DNA of 64,000 bases from Chitinophaga sp. (GTDB lineage: Bacteria; Bacteroidota; Bacteroidia; Chitinophagales; Chitinophagaceae), in NCBI RefSeq assembly GCF_017745275.1, contig NZ_JAGHZS010000002.1, forward strand, positions 62,001 to 126,000. Reading direction: 5' to 3'. Positions within the stretch are counted from its first letter, which is position 1, and each line of letters opens with the position of its first letter. A program made the position numbers and the translations under genes. The notes beneath the pieces were generated by a model. The model did no database searches and was not told where the DNA came from. It saw nothing but the letters and a program-made list of their open reading frames with translations. Shown one piece after another: positions 16,508 through 25,329 of this stretch.

Positions 16508-17341
16508 TCATGGGTTTTTAGAGTCGTTGAGGTAGTCAATAGCCGTACCGCACTGTTTTTCAATTTCTGTAAAACACACTTCCAATAACTCCAGTTCTCC
16601 CTTCATAAAGGCAGATTTGCCGGAACGGGAAAATCCTTTCACCAGCAGAAACTGTTTGGTCAGGTGCTGATTGATCAGGGAAAGGTGTTGTTGTTGCCTT
16701 TCAGAAGTGCGTTTTTGTTCCATGGAAATGATGTTGCGGTAATACTGTCCCATTGCCCTGATCAGGAACAGCAGGTACATACCCACAATCAACGGATTGG
16801 CGAGGTATTGAAACGCTGAAGAATAGCCCGGACTAACGTAAATGGATATATTATTGAGTTTTACATAGGCAATAGCCACCATATAGCTGCAGAGAATCAG
16901 GCTCCAGGTGAGTGCCATGGTCAGATTCACCGTGATATAGCAAAGTAAAATGCTCATCACCCATATCATGGTGTATTTCGGGCTGAGATCCTGGTTATTC
17001 AGCAGGGACGAAATAATGGGAATACATAAGGTGACAAAGGAGGTGAACAACCCTACTTTTTTTGCAGGTACTCCTTTCCTCAACAGGTAGAGACAGGTAA
17101 CCAGGCAACTGATCATCAACGGGATGAGCAGCATATTAACGATATTCTGACTCAGCATATTGATGAATAGAATGCTCATGAGCATAACAATGTAGAAGAA
17201 GGCATAATCAAAGATGAGTTTGATTTTTGCCTGCTCATAAGTATTTTCCGTATGAAGAATTACGTTCCCGATCACCTTTTTTTCGGTGTTCAGGTAAATA
17301 CTTTTTATAAATAACCAGCCTTGTCGGAAGAGCTTTGCCAT
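16508..17341 (-). CDS. Membrane protein resembling a sensor-kinase input region
   Basis: About six transmembrane helices between residues 45 and 200 (for example FFYIVMLMSILFINML, LLIPLMISCLVTCLYLL, MIWVMSILLCYITVNL, PLIVGMYLLFLIRAMG) are followed by a helical tail of about 75 residues starting MEQKRTSERQQQHLSLINQHL. This layout matches the membrane part plus linker helix of Chitinophaga sensor kinases, but no phospho-accepting H-box or HATPase domain follows and the gene ends in a good terminator. It may be a kinase remnant or a stand-alone signalling partner. The role is unknown. Confidence 0.65.
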   Translation of the reverse strand: MAKLFRQGWLFIKSIYLNTEKKVIGNVILHTENTYEQAKIKLIFDYAFFYIVMLMSILFINMLSQNIVNMLLIPLMISCLVTCLYLLRKGVPAKKVGLFTSFVTLCIPIISSLLNNQDLSPKYTMIWVMSILLCYITVNLTMALTWSLILCSYMVAIAYVKLNNISIYVSPGYSSAFQYLANPLIVGMYLLFLIRAMGQYYRNIISMEQKRTSERQQQHLSLINQHLTKQFLLVKGFSRSGKSAFMKGELELLEVCFTEIEKQCGTAIDYLNDSKNP

Positions 17342-17485
17342 GGTTGCGCGCTTAGAGGAGCAAATTATTATATAATAAAGTACGGGGAATTCAACGTTTG
17401 TGTGAATTATACACAGCTAACAGCATTTAGCTATCAGTTTTTCGCAAAAAAATACCGGCAAAGTGGCGGCTGGGTACGGCATAAA

Positions 17486-17517
17486 AAAAACAGTCACGCT
17501 TTGGCGTGACTGTTTTT
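17486..17517. terminator. Bidirectional terminator upstream of hsp20's stop
   Basis: 14-bp stem with CAGTCACGC (17491-17499) pairing with GCGTGACTG (17504-17512), flanked by an A-run on the left and a T-run on the right. It therefore reads as a terminator on both strands. It lies 41 nt beyond the hsp20 stop. Confidence 0.85.
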
Positions 17518-17527
17518 CCTTTAACAC

Positions 17528-17551
17528 CAGACCACACTGAGGTGTGGTCTG
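17528..17551 (-). terminator. Second hairpin after hsp20
   Basis: Perfect 10-bp stem CAGACCACAC (17528-17537) with GTGTGGTCTG (17542-17551) and loop TGAG, just after the hsp20 stop. With the hairpin at 17486 it forms a double terminator for the minus-strand hsp20 transcript. Confidence 0.65.
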
Positions 17552-17557
17552 CTTCCC

Positions 17558-18010
17558 TTATTCCACTACTATTTCTTTAGGAGCGTCCTGTTTGTTTTCC
17601 TTTTTACCAAGGGTTACTTTCAGGATACCATTTTCATATTTTGCATTGATCTTACCGGCATCTACCAATTCACTGATGGTGAAGGAGCGTTTGAAAGATT
17701 TGAAGCTGAATTCACGACGTACCTGTTTGTCGCTTTCATTTTTAGTTTCTGCTTTTCTTTCTGCACTGATGGTAATTGCTTTTTCATCGGCGCTGATCTT
17801 GAAATCTTCTTTGGAGAAGCCTGGTGCTACCAGGTCCAGCACAAAAGCTTCTGGAGTTTCAACGATGTTTACCGGAGGATGGGTGGTAAAATAATCGTTG
17901 GTCAGAAAATCGTCTTTTACATATTTATTCAATCCTCCATTCAGAATGTCTTCTACAATTCCACCAAATGATTTAGGAAGCGGGCTGTGGTTAAATTTAA
18001 TGTGTGTCAT
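17558..18010 (-). CDS. Small heat shock protein, Hsp20/alpha-crystallin family
   Basis: ATP-independent holdase chaperone forming cytoplasmic oligomers. The alpha-crystallin domain spans about residues 45-140: PPVNIVETPEAFVLDLVAPGF at its start, REFSFKSFKRSFTI, and the diagnostic AKYENGILKVTLGKK. The 150-residue length is normal. No CIRCE element is present upstream. An odd palindrome TGACAT-T-ATGTCA lies at 18125-18137 in the divergent gap and could be a regulatory site. It ends at two stacked terminators. Confidence 0.95.
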   Translation of the reverse strand: MTHIKFNHSPLPKSFGGIVEDILNGGLNKYVKDDFLTNDYFTTHPPVNIVETPEAFVLDLVAPGFSKEDFKISADEKAITISAERKAETKNESDKQVRREFSFKSFKRSFTISELVDAGKINAKYENGILKVTLGKKENKQDAPKEIVVE

Positions 18011-18124
18011 AGTTTCTATAAATTTTTTAGTGTGAAATCAATTTTTGTTTGATACCGGGTACAGATCAAATGGGATACCATGCCGTAAAAACTGCTATTT
18101 TGTTAGTAAAAACGTTACAGATTG

Positions 18125-18137
18125 TGACATTATGTCA
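18125..18137. promoter_or_regulatory. Palindrome between hsp20 and bacilliredoxin genes
   Basis: TGACAT-T-ATGTCA is a perfect palindrome around one base, and a further half-site ATGTCA lies near 18154. It is in the 236-bp gap between two divergent stress-related genes, so it may bind a shared regulator. The factor is unknown. Confidence 0.4.
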
Positions 18138-18246
18138 TTTGTATTGTATTTGTTATGTCAAAAAGTCTAACAACGCATCCATTTTTTTACTTTTTGGCTG
18201 CATATAACTAACTTTGTAAAAAATTAAACAGAAAAAACTATAACAT

Positions 18247-18660
18247 ATGTATCCAGCGGAATTAGTAATGCCAAGAAAGGCGGAGTTAACGGATAACGGT
18301 TTCCAGGAGTTGCTGACAGCAGGTAGCGTGGATGAAACACTGAAACAGGAAGGAACTACATTGGTGGTGATCAATTCGGTATGTGGCTGTTCTGCCGGTA
18401 CTGCCCGTCCAGGTGTATTAATGGCGGTAGCACATAGCGAAAAGAAACCAGACAGGCTGACGACCAGCTTTGCAGGTTTTGATGTGGAAGCAGTACAACA
18501 AATCCGTACGCATCTGTTGCCTTATCCTCCTTCTTCTCCGGCAATTGCCTTATTTAAAAATGGTGAATTGGTACATTTCATCGAGCGTCATATGATTGAA
18601 GGCCGTTCCGCGCAAATGATTGCTGCGAACCTGCTGGACGCTTTTGAACAATATTGCTAA
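18247..18660 (+). CDS. BrxA/BrxB family bacilliredoxin
   Basis: Thioredoxin-like protein of the YphP/YqiW (DUF1094) family, which removes bacillithiol or similar thiols from proteins. The active-site motif is CGC (Cys46-Gly-Cys48) in VINSVCGCSAGTARPGV. The start MYPAELVMPRKAELT and the C-terminal HFIERHMIEGRSAQMI are typical. Length 137 is normal. The partner thiol in this organism cannot be read from the window. It is divergent from hsp20. Confidence 0.93.
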   Translation: MYPAELVMPRKAELTDNGFQELLTAGSVDETLKQEGTTLVVINSVCGCSAGTARPGVLMAVAHSEKKPDRLTTSFAGFDVEAVQQIRTHLLPYPPSSPAIALFKNGELVHFIERHMIEGRSAQMIAANLLDAFEQYC

Positions 18661-18788
18661 TATTCATATTTCTAAAATCCAAATTTAGAAATTCGAAATT
18701 GCATCGTACTTTGGTGGTTTGATTTTCCTTTTGATTAAATTCGGCTTTGTTCATAGGAAAGTTCAGATCACCAATTTTTTTTACGGCT

Positions 18789-20090
18789 ATGTATCCTAAT
18801 TTATATTACGCGTTCAGAGATCTGCTTGGCTTAGAGATTCCAGTTTTAAAGATTTTTCAGACGTTTGGCTTTTTCGTAGCCATCGCCTTCCTGGCAGGCG
18901 CTTATATTTTAACGCGTGAACTGAAACGCTATGAGCAACAAGGTTTGCTGAAAGGCGTTCCTGAGAAAGTAGTGACAGGCCTGCCTGCTACGCAGGGAGA
19001 AATTATTGGTAATGCGGTAGTAGGATTTATCATCGGGTATAAAATACTTGGCATCTTTTTTCAATGGGATGTAGCTTCTGCCGATTTACAGGCGTTTGTA
19101 TTTTCCAGCCAGGGCAGCCTGATAGCAGGTATTCTGTTGGCAGCTGTGATGGCAGCCTATAAATATTACACGAAAAAGAAAAAGGCGTTAGCCAAACCCC
19201 AGGAGCAAACTGTAATGGTAATGCCGCATCATCGCGTACCCGATATCATTGTAATGGCGGCGATTGCAGGTTTACTGGGCGCCAAGATTTTCCATAACCT
19301 TGAGAACTGGGGCGACTTTGTAAAGGACCCAATCGGTTCATTGTTATCTTTCAGCGGACTTACTTTCTATGGCGGACTCATAGTAGCGGCTATTGTGATT
19401 ATCAGCTATGCCCGTAAAAAGCAATTTAATATCCGCGCCTTGATTGATAGTGCAGCACCTGCATTAATGCTGGCTTACGCTATTGGCAGAATGGGTTGTC
19501 ATTTCTCCGGAGATGGGGATTGGGGTATTTATAACAGCGCCTATGGTATTGATACTAACACCGGTCATACTGTAAAAATGGCCCCCGCTGCTTTTAATGA
19601 TGCCGTACAAAAAAATACATTGTTCTTTCACCAACAATATAGCTCCACGGAACAGATCCCGCATGCAGCTTTTGAAAAACCAGCCGCACTGGGTTTTGTA
19701 CCTGACTGGCTTTTTGCTTACGGATATCCACATAACGTAATCAAAGAAGGAGTACAGATGGCTGGCTGCGATGGTGTTTATTGTAAAGTATTACCTATTG
19801 CCGTATATCCTACACCGTTATATGAAATCATTGTTTGCCTGGTGTTCTTCCTGGTGCTTTGGGGCATTCGTAAAAAGATAAAGATACCAGGTGTTATATT
19901 TGGTATATACCTTATATTAAATGGTATAGAAAGATTTTTTATTGAGAAGATAAGAGTAGACACCCGTTACGATATCTTCGGTTTTCATCCTACCCAGGCA
20001 GAAATTATTTCTACGCTCCTGGTCATTGGTGGTATTATACTGATTGTCATCTACCGAAAAAATAGTACTGCCGCAAATAAGCTATCCTAA
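18789..20090 (+). CDS. lgt: Prolipoprotein diacylglyceryl transferase
   Basis: Inner-membrane enzyme that moves diacylglycerol from phosphatidylglycerol to the lipobox Cys of prolipoproteins, such as the several lipoproteins in this window. Family blocks seen are FYGGLIVAAIVII, AYAIGRMGCHFSGDGDWG (the GRxG region), YPTPLYEIIVCLVFF and NGIERFFIEKIRVD. At 433 residues it is much longer than E. coli Lgt (about 290). It has an extra N-terminal helix region and an insertion of about 85 residues between GDWG and YPTPLYE. I chose ATG at 18789 (MYPNLYYAFRDLLG) over one 42 nt upstream. The hemerythrin gene follows after 7 nt. Confidence 0.92.
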   Translation: MYPNLYYAFRDLLGLEIPVLKIFQTFGFFVAIAFLAGAYILTRELKRYEQQGLLKGVPEKVVTGLPATQGEIIGNAVVGFIIGYKILGIFFQWDVASADLQAFVFSSQGSLIAGILLAAVMAAYKYYTKKKKALAKPQEQTVMVMPHHRVPDIIVMAAIAGLLGAKIFHNLENWGDFVKDPIGSLLSFSGLTFYGGLIVAAIVIISYARKKQFNIRALIDSAAPALMLAYAIGRMGCHFSGDGDWGIYNSAYGIDTNTGHTVKMAPAAFNDAVQKNTLFFHQQYSSTEQIPHAAFEKPAALGFVPDWLFAYGYPHNVIKEGVQMAGCDGVYCKVLPIAVYPTPLYEIIVCLVFFLVLWGIRKKIKIPGVIFGIYLILNGIERFFIEKIRVDTRYDIFGFHPTQAEIISTLLVIGGIILIVIYRKNSTAANKLS

Positions 20091-20097
20091 TTACAAT

Positions 20098-20529
20098 ATG
20101 CAACGTCACCCTTCTTTAATTTCACTGTCGCACGAACACAAGCGCCTGTTGTTTGTGTGCCGCTACCTCAAAAAAGATGCAGCACCCTACGAAGGCTTTC
20201 CCCTGGAAACACAAGCCAGGTTTGAATATATTGTCAAAGTATTCCAGGAAGTAATGGTGCCGCACATCCAGAAAGAAGAATACCTTTTTGAAAAATGTGC
20301 AGGCAAAAGTGCCGCCATTGATGTCATGATAAAGGAATTACAGGCGGAACATCTCGTTATTTCCCGGATGTACACCACCCTTACCGATAGCACAGACCTC
20401 GATTCGGCCATGGATATACTGGCTACTCACCTTGAAACGCATATCCGCAAAGAAGAGCGGCAGTTCTTTGAACTCCTGCAACAGGAGTTGCCCGATCTGT
20501 TGAATGGCTTGCAACTGGCCCTTGAATAA
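20098..20529 (+). CDS. Hemerythrin domain protein
   Basis: Small four-helix bundle expected to bind a di-iron centre. Candidate ligands are visible as LSHEHKRLL near the N-terminus, MVPHIQKEEYLFE in the middle, AEHLVI, and LATHLETHIRKEERQFFE at the C-terminus. These proteins sense or store oxygen or NO, or help repair iron centres. I chose ATG at 20098, 7 nt after the lgt stop; the frame extends upstream into lgt but ATG 20098 gives the natural start. It is probably cotranscribed with lgt. Confidence 0.85.
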   Translation: MQRHPSLISLSHEHKRLLFVCRYLKKDAAPYEGFPLETQARFEYIVKVFQEVMVPHIQKEEYLFEKCAGKSAAIDVMIKELQAEHLVISRMYTTLTDSTDLDSAMDILATHLETHIRKEERQFFELLQQELPDLLNGLQLALE

Positions 20530-20699
20530 ATGGATTTAACGTGTTATTGCCCGCATTTAATTTTAGAAGTAATTTTTCAGTAGAGTTATAGTAGCACCAG
20601 GTAGTTGTATTTTTAATCTGTCTATTAATCGTAACCTTTTTCTTGCTTTATCCTTGTTTGTTGAGCTGGTAAATAACCTGTGGCTATTTAATTGGAGTT

Positions 20700-21635
20700 A
20701 TGCGTACGTTTTATTACAGCTTCATGTCGTTTTTGTGCCTGATGGTCAGCCTCAAAAGCCTGGGATTATCCAGGGAAGACAGTTTAAGTAAGTATGACAA
20801 GCTGGATTCATCTGACATTATTGTGGCATCTTTTTCTTATAAGACGGGTGAACAGGAACTGGGACAAGGGGTTACTCTGCAGGTACCCAAAGGTTTCCGT
20901 TTGCTTGATGCTGCGCAAAGCCGCCGGCTGGTGGAAGGTTTATGGGGGAACCCGGATAATCCCAATACCCTTGGCATCTTGTTGCCTGCGCGCGTAAGTC
21001 CCATTGACAAGGACTTTCGTGGGGTAGTGATTTCCTTTGAACCTTTCGGGTACCTGGACGAACAGGAAGCCGGGAATATCAATTATAATAGGCTGCTCCG
21101 TGAGATGAAAGAGGAGCTAAAGAATGAGAATATATTGCGCCGTCGTAATGGCGGAGGGGAAATTACCAGCATGGACTGGGCATTTCCTCCTTATTTTGAC
21201 AAAGGAACCCGCTCTCTTCATTGGGCCCGTATACTACGCTTCGAGGGTAGCACAGCCCCGGTATTGAATTATGAAGTACGCCTGCTCGGCAGAAGAGGTT
21301 CGCTGTGTTTTACTGCGATTGGTAAAATAGGTGAAGGCCCAAAAATAAGAGCACAGCTGGACCGCGTGGTTACCCTGGCCCGGTTTACCAATGGAAACAG
21401 TTATGCAGATTTCAACCCCCGTACAGACGAGTCGGCCCGCTGGACACCGCGGGAAAGTTTTTTTAGCAGCCGGGCATTATCTACAGAAAGCCTGCTGTTG
21501 GGCATACGCAGTACTTTATCTATGTTGCTGGTAGGTTTATGTATGGTATTGTTTATTTATTTGATGCAATTTTACCATCATCGCCGTAAGTCCGGATATC
21601 GTAAAATGATCGATTTTGACGAGCGTCTGAATTAA
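20700..21635 (+). CDS. DUF2167 family membrane protein
   Basis: The N-terminal hydrophobic segment is weak (MRTFYYSFMSFLCLMVSLKSLG). The DUF2167 core follows: GVTLQVPKGFRLLDA, WGNPDNPNTLGILLPA, INYNRLLREMKEELKNEN, then RSLHWARILRFEG. A C-terminal transmembrane helix lies near residues 270-292 (LSMLLVGLCMVLFIYLMQFY). DUF2167 proteins are envelope proteins of unknown function. The gene is single, followed by a 312-bp gap. Confidence 0.85.
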   Translation: MRTFYYSFMSFLCLMVSLKSLGLSREDSLSKYDKLDSSDIIVASFSYKTGEQELGQGVTLQVPKGFRLLDAAQSRRLVEGLWGNPDNPNTLGILLPARVSPIDKDFRGVVISFEPFGYLDEQEAGNINYNRLLREMKEELKNENILRRRNGGGEITSMDWAFPPYFDKGTRSLHWARILRFEGSTAPVLNYEVRLLGRRGSLCFTAIGKIGEGPKIRAQLDRVVTLARFTNGNSYADFNPRTDESARWTPRESFFSSRALSTESLLLGIRSTLSMLLVGLCMVLFIYLMQFYHHRRKSGYRKMIDFDERLN

Positions 21636-21855
21636 AACCACGCTGCCCTTCCCATCTCCCGGATATTCTATCCCCTTATAATACCGGCCATCCTGTATTA
21701 ACACCGCTATTTAATATAGTGCATCTCTCCGTGCAACATTGTGCCATTCCAGTCGTCTTTTTAGTCGTTTCATCAATTTTTACCATTCGTCCCTAGCTAT
21801 AGACCGCTTGTGTAATGCTATGTACTGTGTAATACATAATACCTACTTTTACATC

Positions 21856-21896
21856 GTAGTAGTTAATCTACTGTAGTAGTTTAACTACTGTAGTAG
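21856..21896 (+). promoter_or_regulatory. Tandem 17-bp palindromic operators
   Basis: Two and a half head-to-tail units: GTAGTAGTTAATCTACT (21856-21872), GTAGTAGTTTAACTACT (21873-21889) and GTAGTAG (21890-21896). The second unit contains a perfect palindrome AGTAGTT-T-AACTACT. The array ends 51 bp before the outer-membrane barrel gene and looks like a multi-site operator. The rest of the gap (21636-21947) shows no gene. Confidence 0.65.
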
Positions 21897-21947
21897 ACAA
21901 GCTAAGGATCTAAAAAACCAAATAGAATACCTCTAAATCGCCCTTAT

Positions 21948-24428
21948 ATGAATACAAGTATTAAAGCTATAACATTAACAATTAGTGTGTTAGCTGCAGC
22001 TTTAACCTCCAACGCCCAAAATGCAGCCGGCGTGGCAGGACAAGTTAACCAGGCTGGAAATAAACCTGTAGAGTTTGCTACTGTAACCTTATTAAAAGCA
22101 AAAGATTCAACATTAGTAAAAGGAGCCATCGCTGATATCAATGGTCGTTACGAATTTGAACAGGTAAAACAGGGAAAGTACCTGGTTGCCGCTGTATCTG
22201 TTGGTATGACCAAAGCCTATAGTCCTGTTTTTGATGTAACCGGCAATAAAGTACAGGTACCTGCTGTATCCCTGGCCGCCGTTTCCAAGGCATTAAAAGG
22301 TATTGATGTTACCGCCCGCAAACCATTTGTAGAACAAAAGGCAGATAAAATGGTGGTAAATGTGGAAAGCAGTATTACTGCCGCAGGCGGATCTGCCATG
22401 GAAGTACTGGAGAAATCTCCTACCATCAATGTAGATAAGGATGGTAATGTATCTATGAAAGGTAAGGCCGGCGTTGTAATTATGATAGACGGGAAGCCTA
22501 CCAATATGACTTCCCAGGATTTGGCAGAAATGCTGAAAAGCATGCCAGCTACTAATATTGATCAGATTGAGCTGATATCCAATCCTTCCGCTAAATACGA
22601 TGCCGCCGGTAATGCAGGTATCATTAACCTGAAGCTGAAGAAAAATACCAGCTACGGTACCAACGGTAACCTGACCGCCAGTGTGGCGCAGGGAGTCCGG
22701 CCCCGCTGGAACGGTGGCTTGAACCTGAACCACCGCAATGCTAAACTCAACGTGTTTGGTTCTTATAATTATAGTCACCGGGAGGCGCAACAAGACCTGG
22801 GCGTATATCGTTCCTTTACGGATGAAAATGGCTTAAGGGTGTATGACCAAACAAATAAAATGCACCAGAAATCTGATTACCAGGGAGGTAAAATAGGTGC
22901 GGATTATTTTATCAGTAAAGGGCATACCATCGGTGTAATGGTGGATCTGGCCGACAGAACCCAACGCTATCCATCGCAGTCTGTCACTAATATTGGCAAT
23001 GGCATGCGCATAGATTCTGCCTTGCATACCAATACCACTTATAATAGTAAATGGAGGAGAGGTAGTTATAACATTAACTATCGTGGTATCCTTGATTCAA
23101 CAGGCAGAGAACTGAATGTAGACCTGGACTATGCACGGAATACAGACAAGCAGTTGACGGATATTTTGTCCCTGTCACGTGACGCAGAAGGAAAAAGAAT
23201 AATGGGTAGCGACACTTCCCGTAATAATCAGCCATCCCGTATAGAAATCAAGACTGCCAAGTTCGACTATGTGCAGCCACTGAAAAATCAGGCGAAGCTG
23301 GAAGCCGGTGTGAAAGTGAGCTTTGTAACCACCGATAACAATGCCCGTTTCGACTCACTGAGGAACAATAACTGGGTATTGGATGATAACCGTTCCAATC
23401 ATTTTATCTACAAAGAAAATGTGAACGCAGCTTATATCAACTTCAGCAAGCAGTTTAAGAAGCTGAATGTACAGTTGGGACTGCGTGGAGAACAAACCAA
23501 TATCTCCGGTAATTCTCAATCGGTGAATGCGAAAGGTGATAATAAGGTAGTAAAGAATGATTCCAGCTACTTCAACCTGTTTCCTAATGTAGGCCTGACC
23601 TATGTGTTGAATAAAAGTAATACCCTGGGGTTAACGTATAGCCGTCGCATTGAGCGTCCGAGCTATGAAGATCTGAATCCATTTGAATTTTACATCGACA
23701 GATATACCAAACAATCCGGCAACCCTTATCTCCGTCCGCAGTATTCCAACAATTTTGAGTTGACGCATACTTTCAAGGATTTCCTGATCACGTCTATCGG
23801 TTATTCTCATACCAAAGATATGATGACCAGAATTCTGGAGGCGGAGGTAGACAGAACCACTGGTGATACTTCTGTGATACGTTACAAATATCAAAACGTG
23901 GCTAAGTCAGATAACTTTAACCTCAACGTTTCTGTACCGATGCCCATCACTAAATGGTGGATGAGCTTTACAACAGTGTCTGTTTCTTATGCTAAATATC
24001 AAACCGTAGTGGATAACAACCTGGTGAAACTGTCTTCCGGCGCATTCTTTGGCCGTACGCAGCAAACATTCACCCTGGCTAAGAACACGGCAGCAGAGGT
24101 AACCTTCTTCTATGTATCTCCACAGGTAACTAATGAGGGCTTATTTAAAATGAAGTCTATGAGCTCCCTGGATCTGGGTGTATCACAGAAGATAATGAAA
24201 GGTAAGGGTTCATTGAAACTAAACGTAACGGATATACTCGGCACCAACTATTTCCGTGGTGAGTTTGAGAATGCAGGCAGGTTTACTTCGATCTCCAGCA
24301 AATGGGACGCCCGCCAGGTTCGTTTAACCTTCAACTATCGTTTTGGTAACACCAATGTGAAAGCGGCACGTGCCCGTCAAACCGGACTGGAGGCAGAACA
24401 AAATCGTATAAAACAGGGTGGTAACTAA
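21948..24428 (+). CDS. TonB-dependent-receptor-like outer membrane beta-barrel protein (OMP_b-brl_3)
   Basis: The signal peptide MNTSIKAITLTISVLAAALTSNAQ is followed by a carboxypeptidase-regulatory-like domain (about 28-110, VAGQVNQAGNKPVEFATVTLL), a plug-like domain (about 120-230, GGSAMEVLEKSPTINVDKDG, NIDQIELISNPSAKYDAAGN) and a long beta-barrel to the C-terminus. This is the PF14905-type family, which lacks a clear TonB box. Such proteins import unknown ligands. It is monocistronic behind the tandem palindromes at 21856, so its expression is probably tightly switched. A terminator follows at 24470. Confidence 0.9.
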   Translation: MNTSIKAITLTISVLAAALTSNAQNAAGVAGQVNQAGNKPVEFATVTLLKAKDSTLVKGAIADINGRYEFEQVKQGKYLVAAVSVGMTKAYSPVFDVTGNKVQVPAVSLAAVSKALKGIDVTARKPFVEQKADKMVVNVESSITAAGGSAMEVLEKSPTINVDKDGNVSMKGKAGVVIMIDGKPTNMTSQDLAEMLKSMPATNIDQIELISNPSAKYDAAGNAGIINLKLKKNTSYGTNGNLTASVAQGVRPRWNGGLNLNHRNAKLNVFGSYNYSHREAQQDLGVYRSFTDENGLRVYDQTNKMHQKSDYQGGKIGADYFISKGHTIGVMVDLADRTQRYPSQSVTNIGNGMRIDSALHTNTTYNSKWRRGSYNINYRGILDSTGRELNVDLDYARNTDKQLTDILSLSRDAEGKRIMGSDTSRNNQPSRIEIKTAKFDYVQPLKNQAKLEAGVKVSFVTTDNNARFDSLRNNNWVLDDNRSNHFIYKENVNAAYINFSKQFKKLNVQLGLRGEQTNISGNSQSVNAKGDNKVVKNDSSYFNLFPNVGLTYVLNKSNTLGLTYSRRIERPSYEDLNPFEFYIDRYTKQSGNPYLRPQYSNNFELTHTFKDFLITSIGYSHTKDMMTRILEAEVDRTTGDTSVIRYKYQNVAKSDNFNLNVSVPMPITKWWMSFTTVSVSYAKYQTVVDNNLVKLSSGAFFGRTQQTFTLAKNTAAEVTFFYVSPQVTNEGLFKMKSMSSLDLGVSQKIMKGKGSLKLNVTDILGTNYFRGEFENAGRFTSISSKWDARQVRLTFNYRFGNTNVKAARARQTGLEAEQNRIKQGGN

Positions 24429-24469
24429 TCAGCCCTGTCCTAAAGATGGTTTTTTAGGTATATAAGGAC

Positions 24470-24506
24470 GGAAAAACGTAGCCTCTCATTGGGCTGCGTT
24501 TTCCTT
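24470..24506 (+). terminator. Terminator after the outer-membrane barrel gene
   Basis: Stem GGAAAAACGTAGCC (24470-24483) with GGGCTGCGTTTTCC (24491-24504), about 12 pairs with one bulge and one mismatch, followed by a short T-rich stretch. Confidence 0.7.
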
Positions 24507-24762
24507 TCAAACGATGAAGTCGCTGTTTATCCGGGTTTCGTCACAGAAAAAGGCCCTTTGGTGTAATTTGATCGTCGGCAATGTTCCATCCACATAATTT
24601 TGAGAAAAATTTCACGAGGGACCTTCTTTTTATTATCTACATAAAATATTCATAATTAAATAGATAGAAAGGTCATAACCCTAGCAGAAAGCGTTAAGTG
24701 AGAATAAATTGGAAAATCTTTCCAAAGCACATGCAACCTTTTTTACAATTACTGTCTTTATA

Positions 24763-25329
24763 ATGAAAGCATCAGCAACTAACTTGAACCAAACGCAAAT
24801 AGCAGAGAATGTAGTAGACCGCTGCAAGAAAGGGGATGTTCGCGCATTCCGCGAATTGTACGACGCGTACGCGGGGGCTATGTACAACATCTGTTTGCGG
24901 ATGACCAACAACGTAAGTGATGCCGAAGACACCTTACAGGAGGCATTCATCCAGGTACACCGGAATATTGGTAAACTGGAACGTGAGCAAAGCGTGAGTG
25001 CCTGGATTAAACGGATCGTGGTAAATCATTGTTTAAATACACTGCGAAAAAAGAAAGTGTATTTTGAAGAGGTAGATGAAGTGGAAGTGATGACAGAAGA
25101 TGGGATTGACGAGGCGCAGTTTACCTGGACGGTAGCTGCTGTTAAATCGGCCATCCATGGTTTACCGCAGGGATATCGTACCGTATTGAATCTCTATCTT
25201 TTTGAAGAGTATTCTCACCGGGAAATAGCAGACATGCTGGGTATCACTGAATCGACCGCGAAAACACAGTATATGCGTGCCAAAGAGAAAGTAAGGCAAA
25301 TTGTAAAACAGCAAAATGTAACTCGTTAA
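24763..25329 (+). CDS. ECF-type RNA polymerase sigma factor
   Basis: Alternative sigma factor with region 2 (DVRAFRELYDAYAGAMYNICLRMTNN, DAEDTLQEAFIQVHRN, about residues 25-85) and region 4 (LPQGYRTVLNLYLFEEYSHREIADMLG, STAKTQYMRAKEKVRQ, about 125-185). I chose ATG at 24763 (188 residues); a TTG 54 nt upstream is unlikely. The stop TAA overlaps the next ATG (TAATG), so translation is coupled to the anti-sigma-like gene. It probably drives its own operon in response to an envelope cue. Confidence 0.93.
   Translation: MKASATNLNQTQIAENVVDRCKKGDVRAFRELYDAYAGAMYNICLRMTNNVSDAEDTLQEAFIQVHRNIGKLEREQSVSAWIKRIVVNHCLNTLRKKKVYFEEVDEVEVMTEDGIDEAQFTWTVAAVKSAIHGLPQGYRTVLNLYLFEEYSHREIADMLGITESTAKTQYMRAKEKVRQIVKQQNVTR

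Noticed and set aside
18011..18246. A CIRCE element controlling hsp20
   Set aside because: TTAGCACTC-N9-GAGTGCTAA is not present; only the unrelated TGACAT palindrome is.
21856..21896. CRISPR array
   Set aside because: The 17-bp units are contiguous with no spacers.
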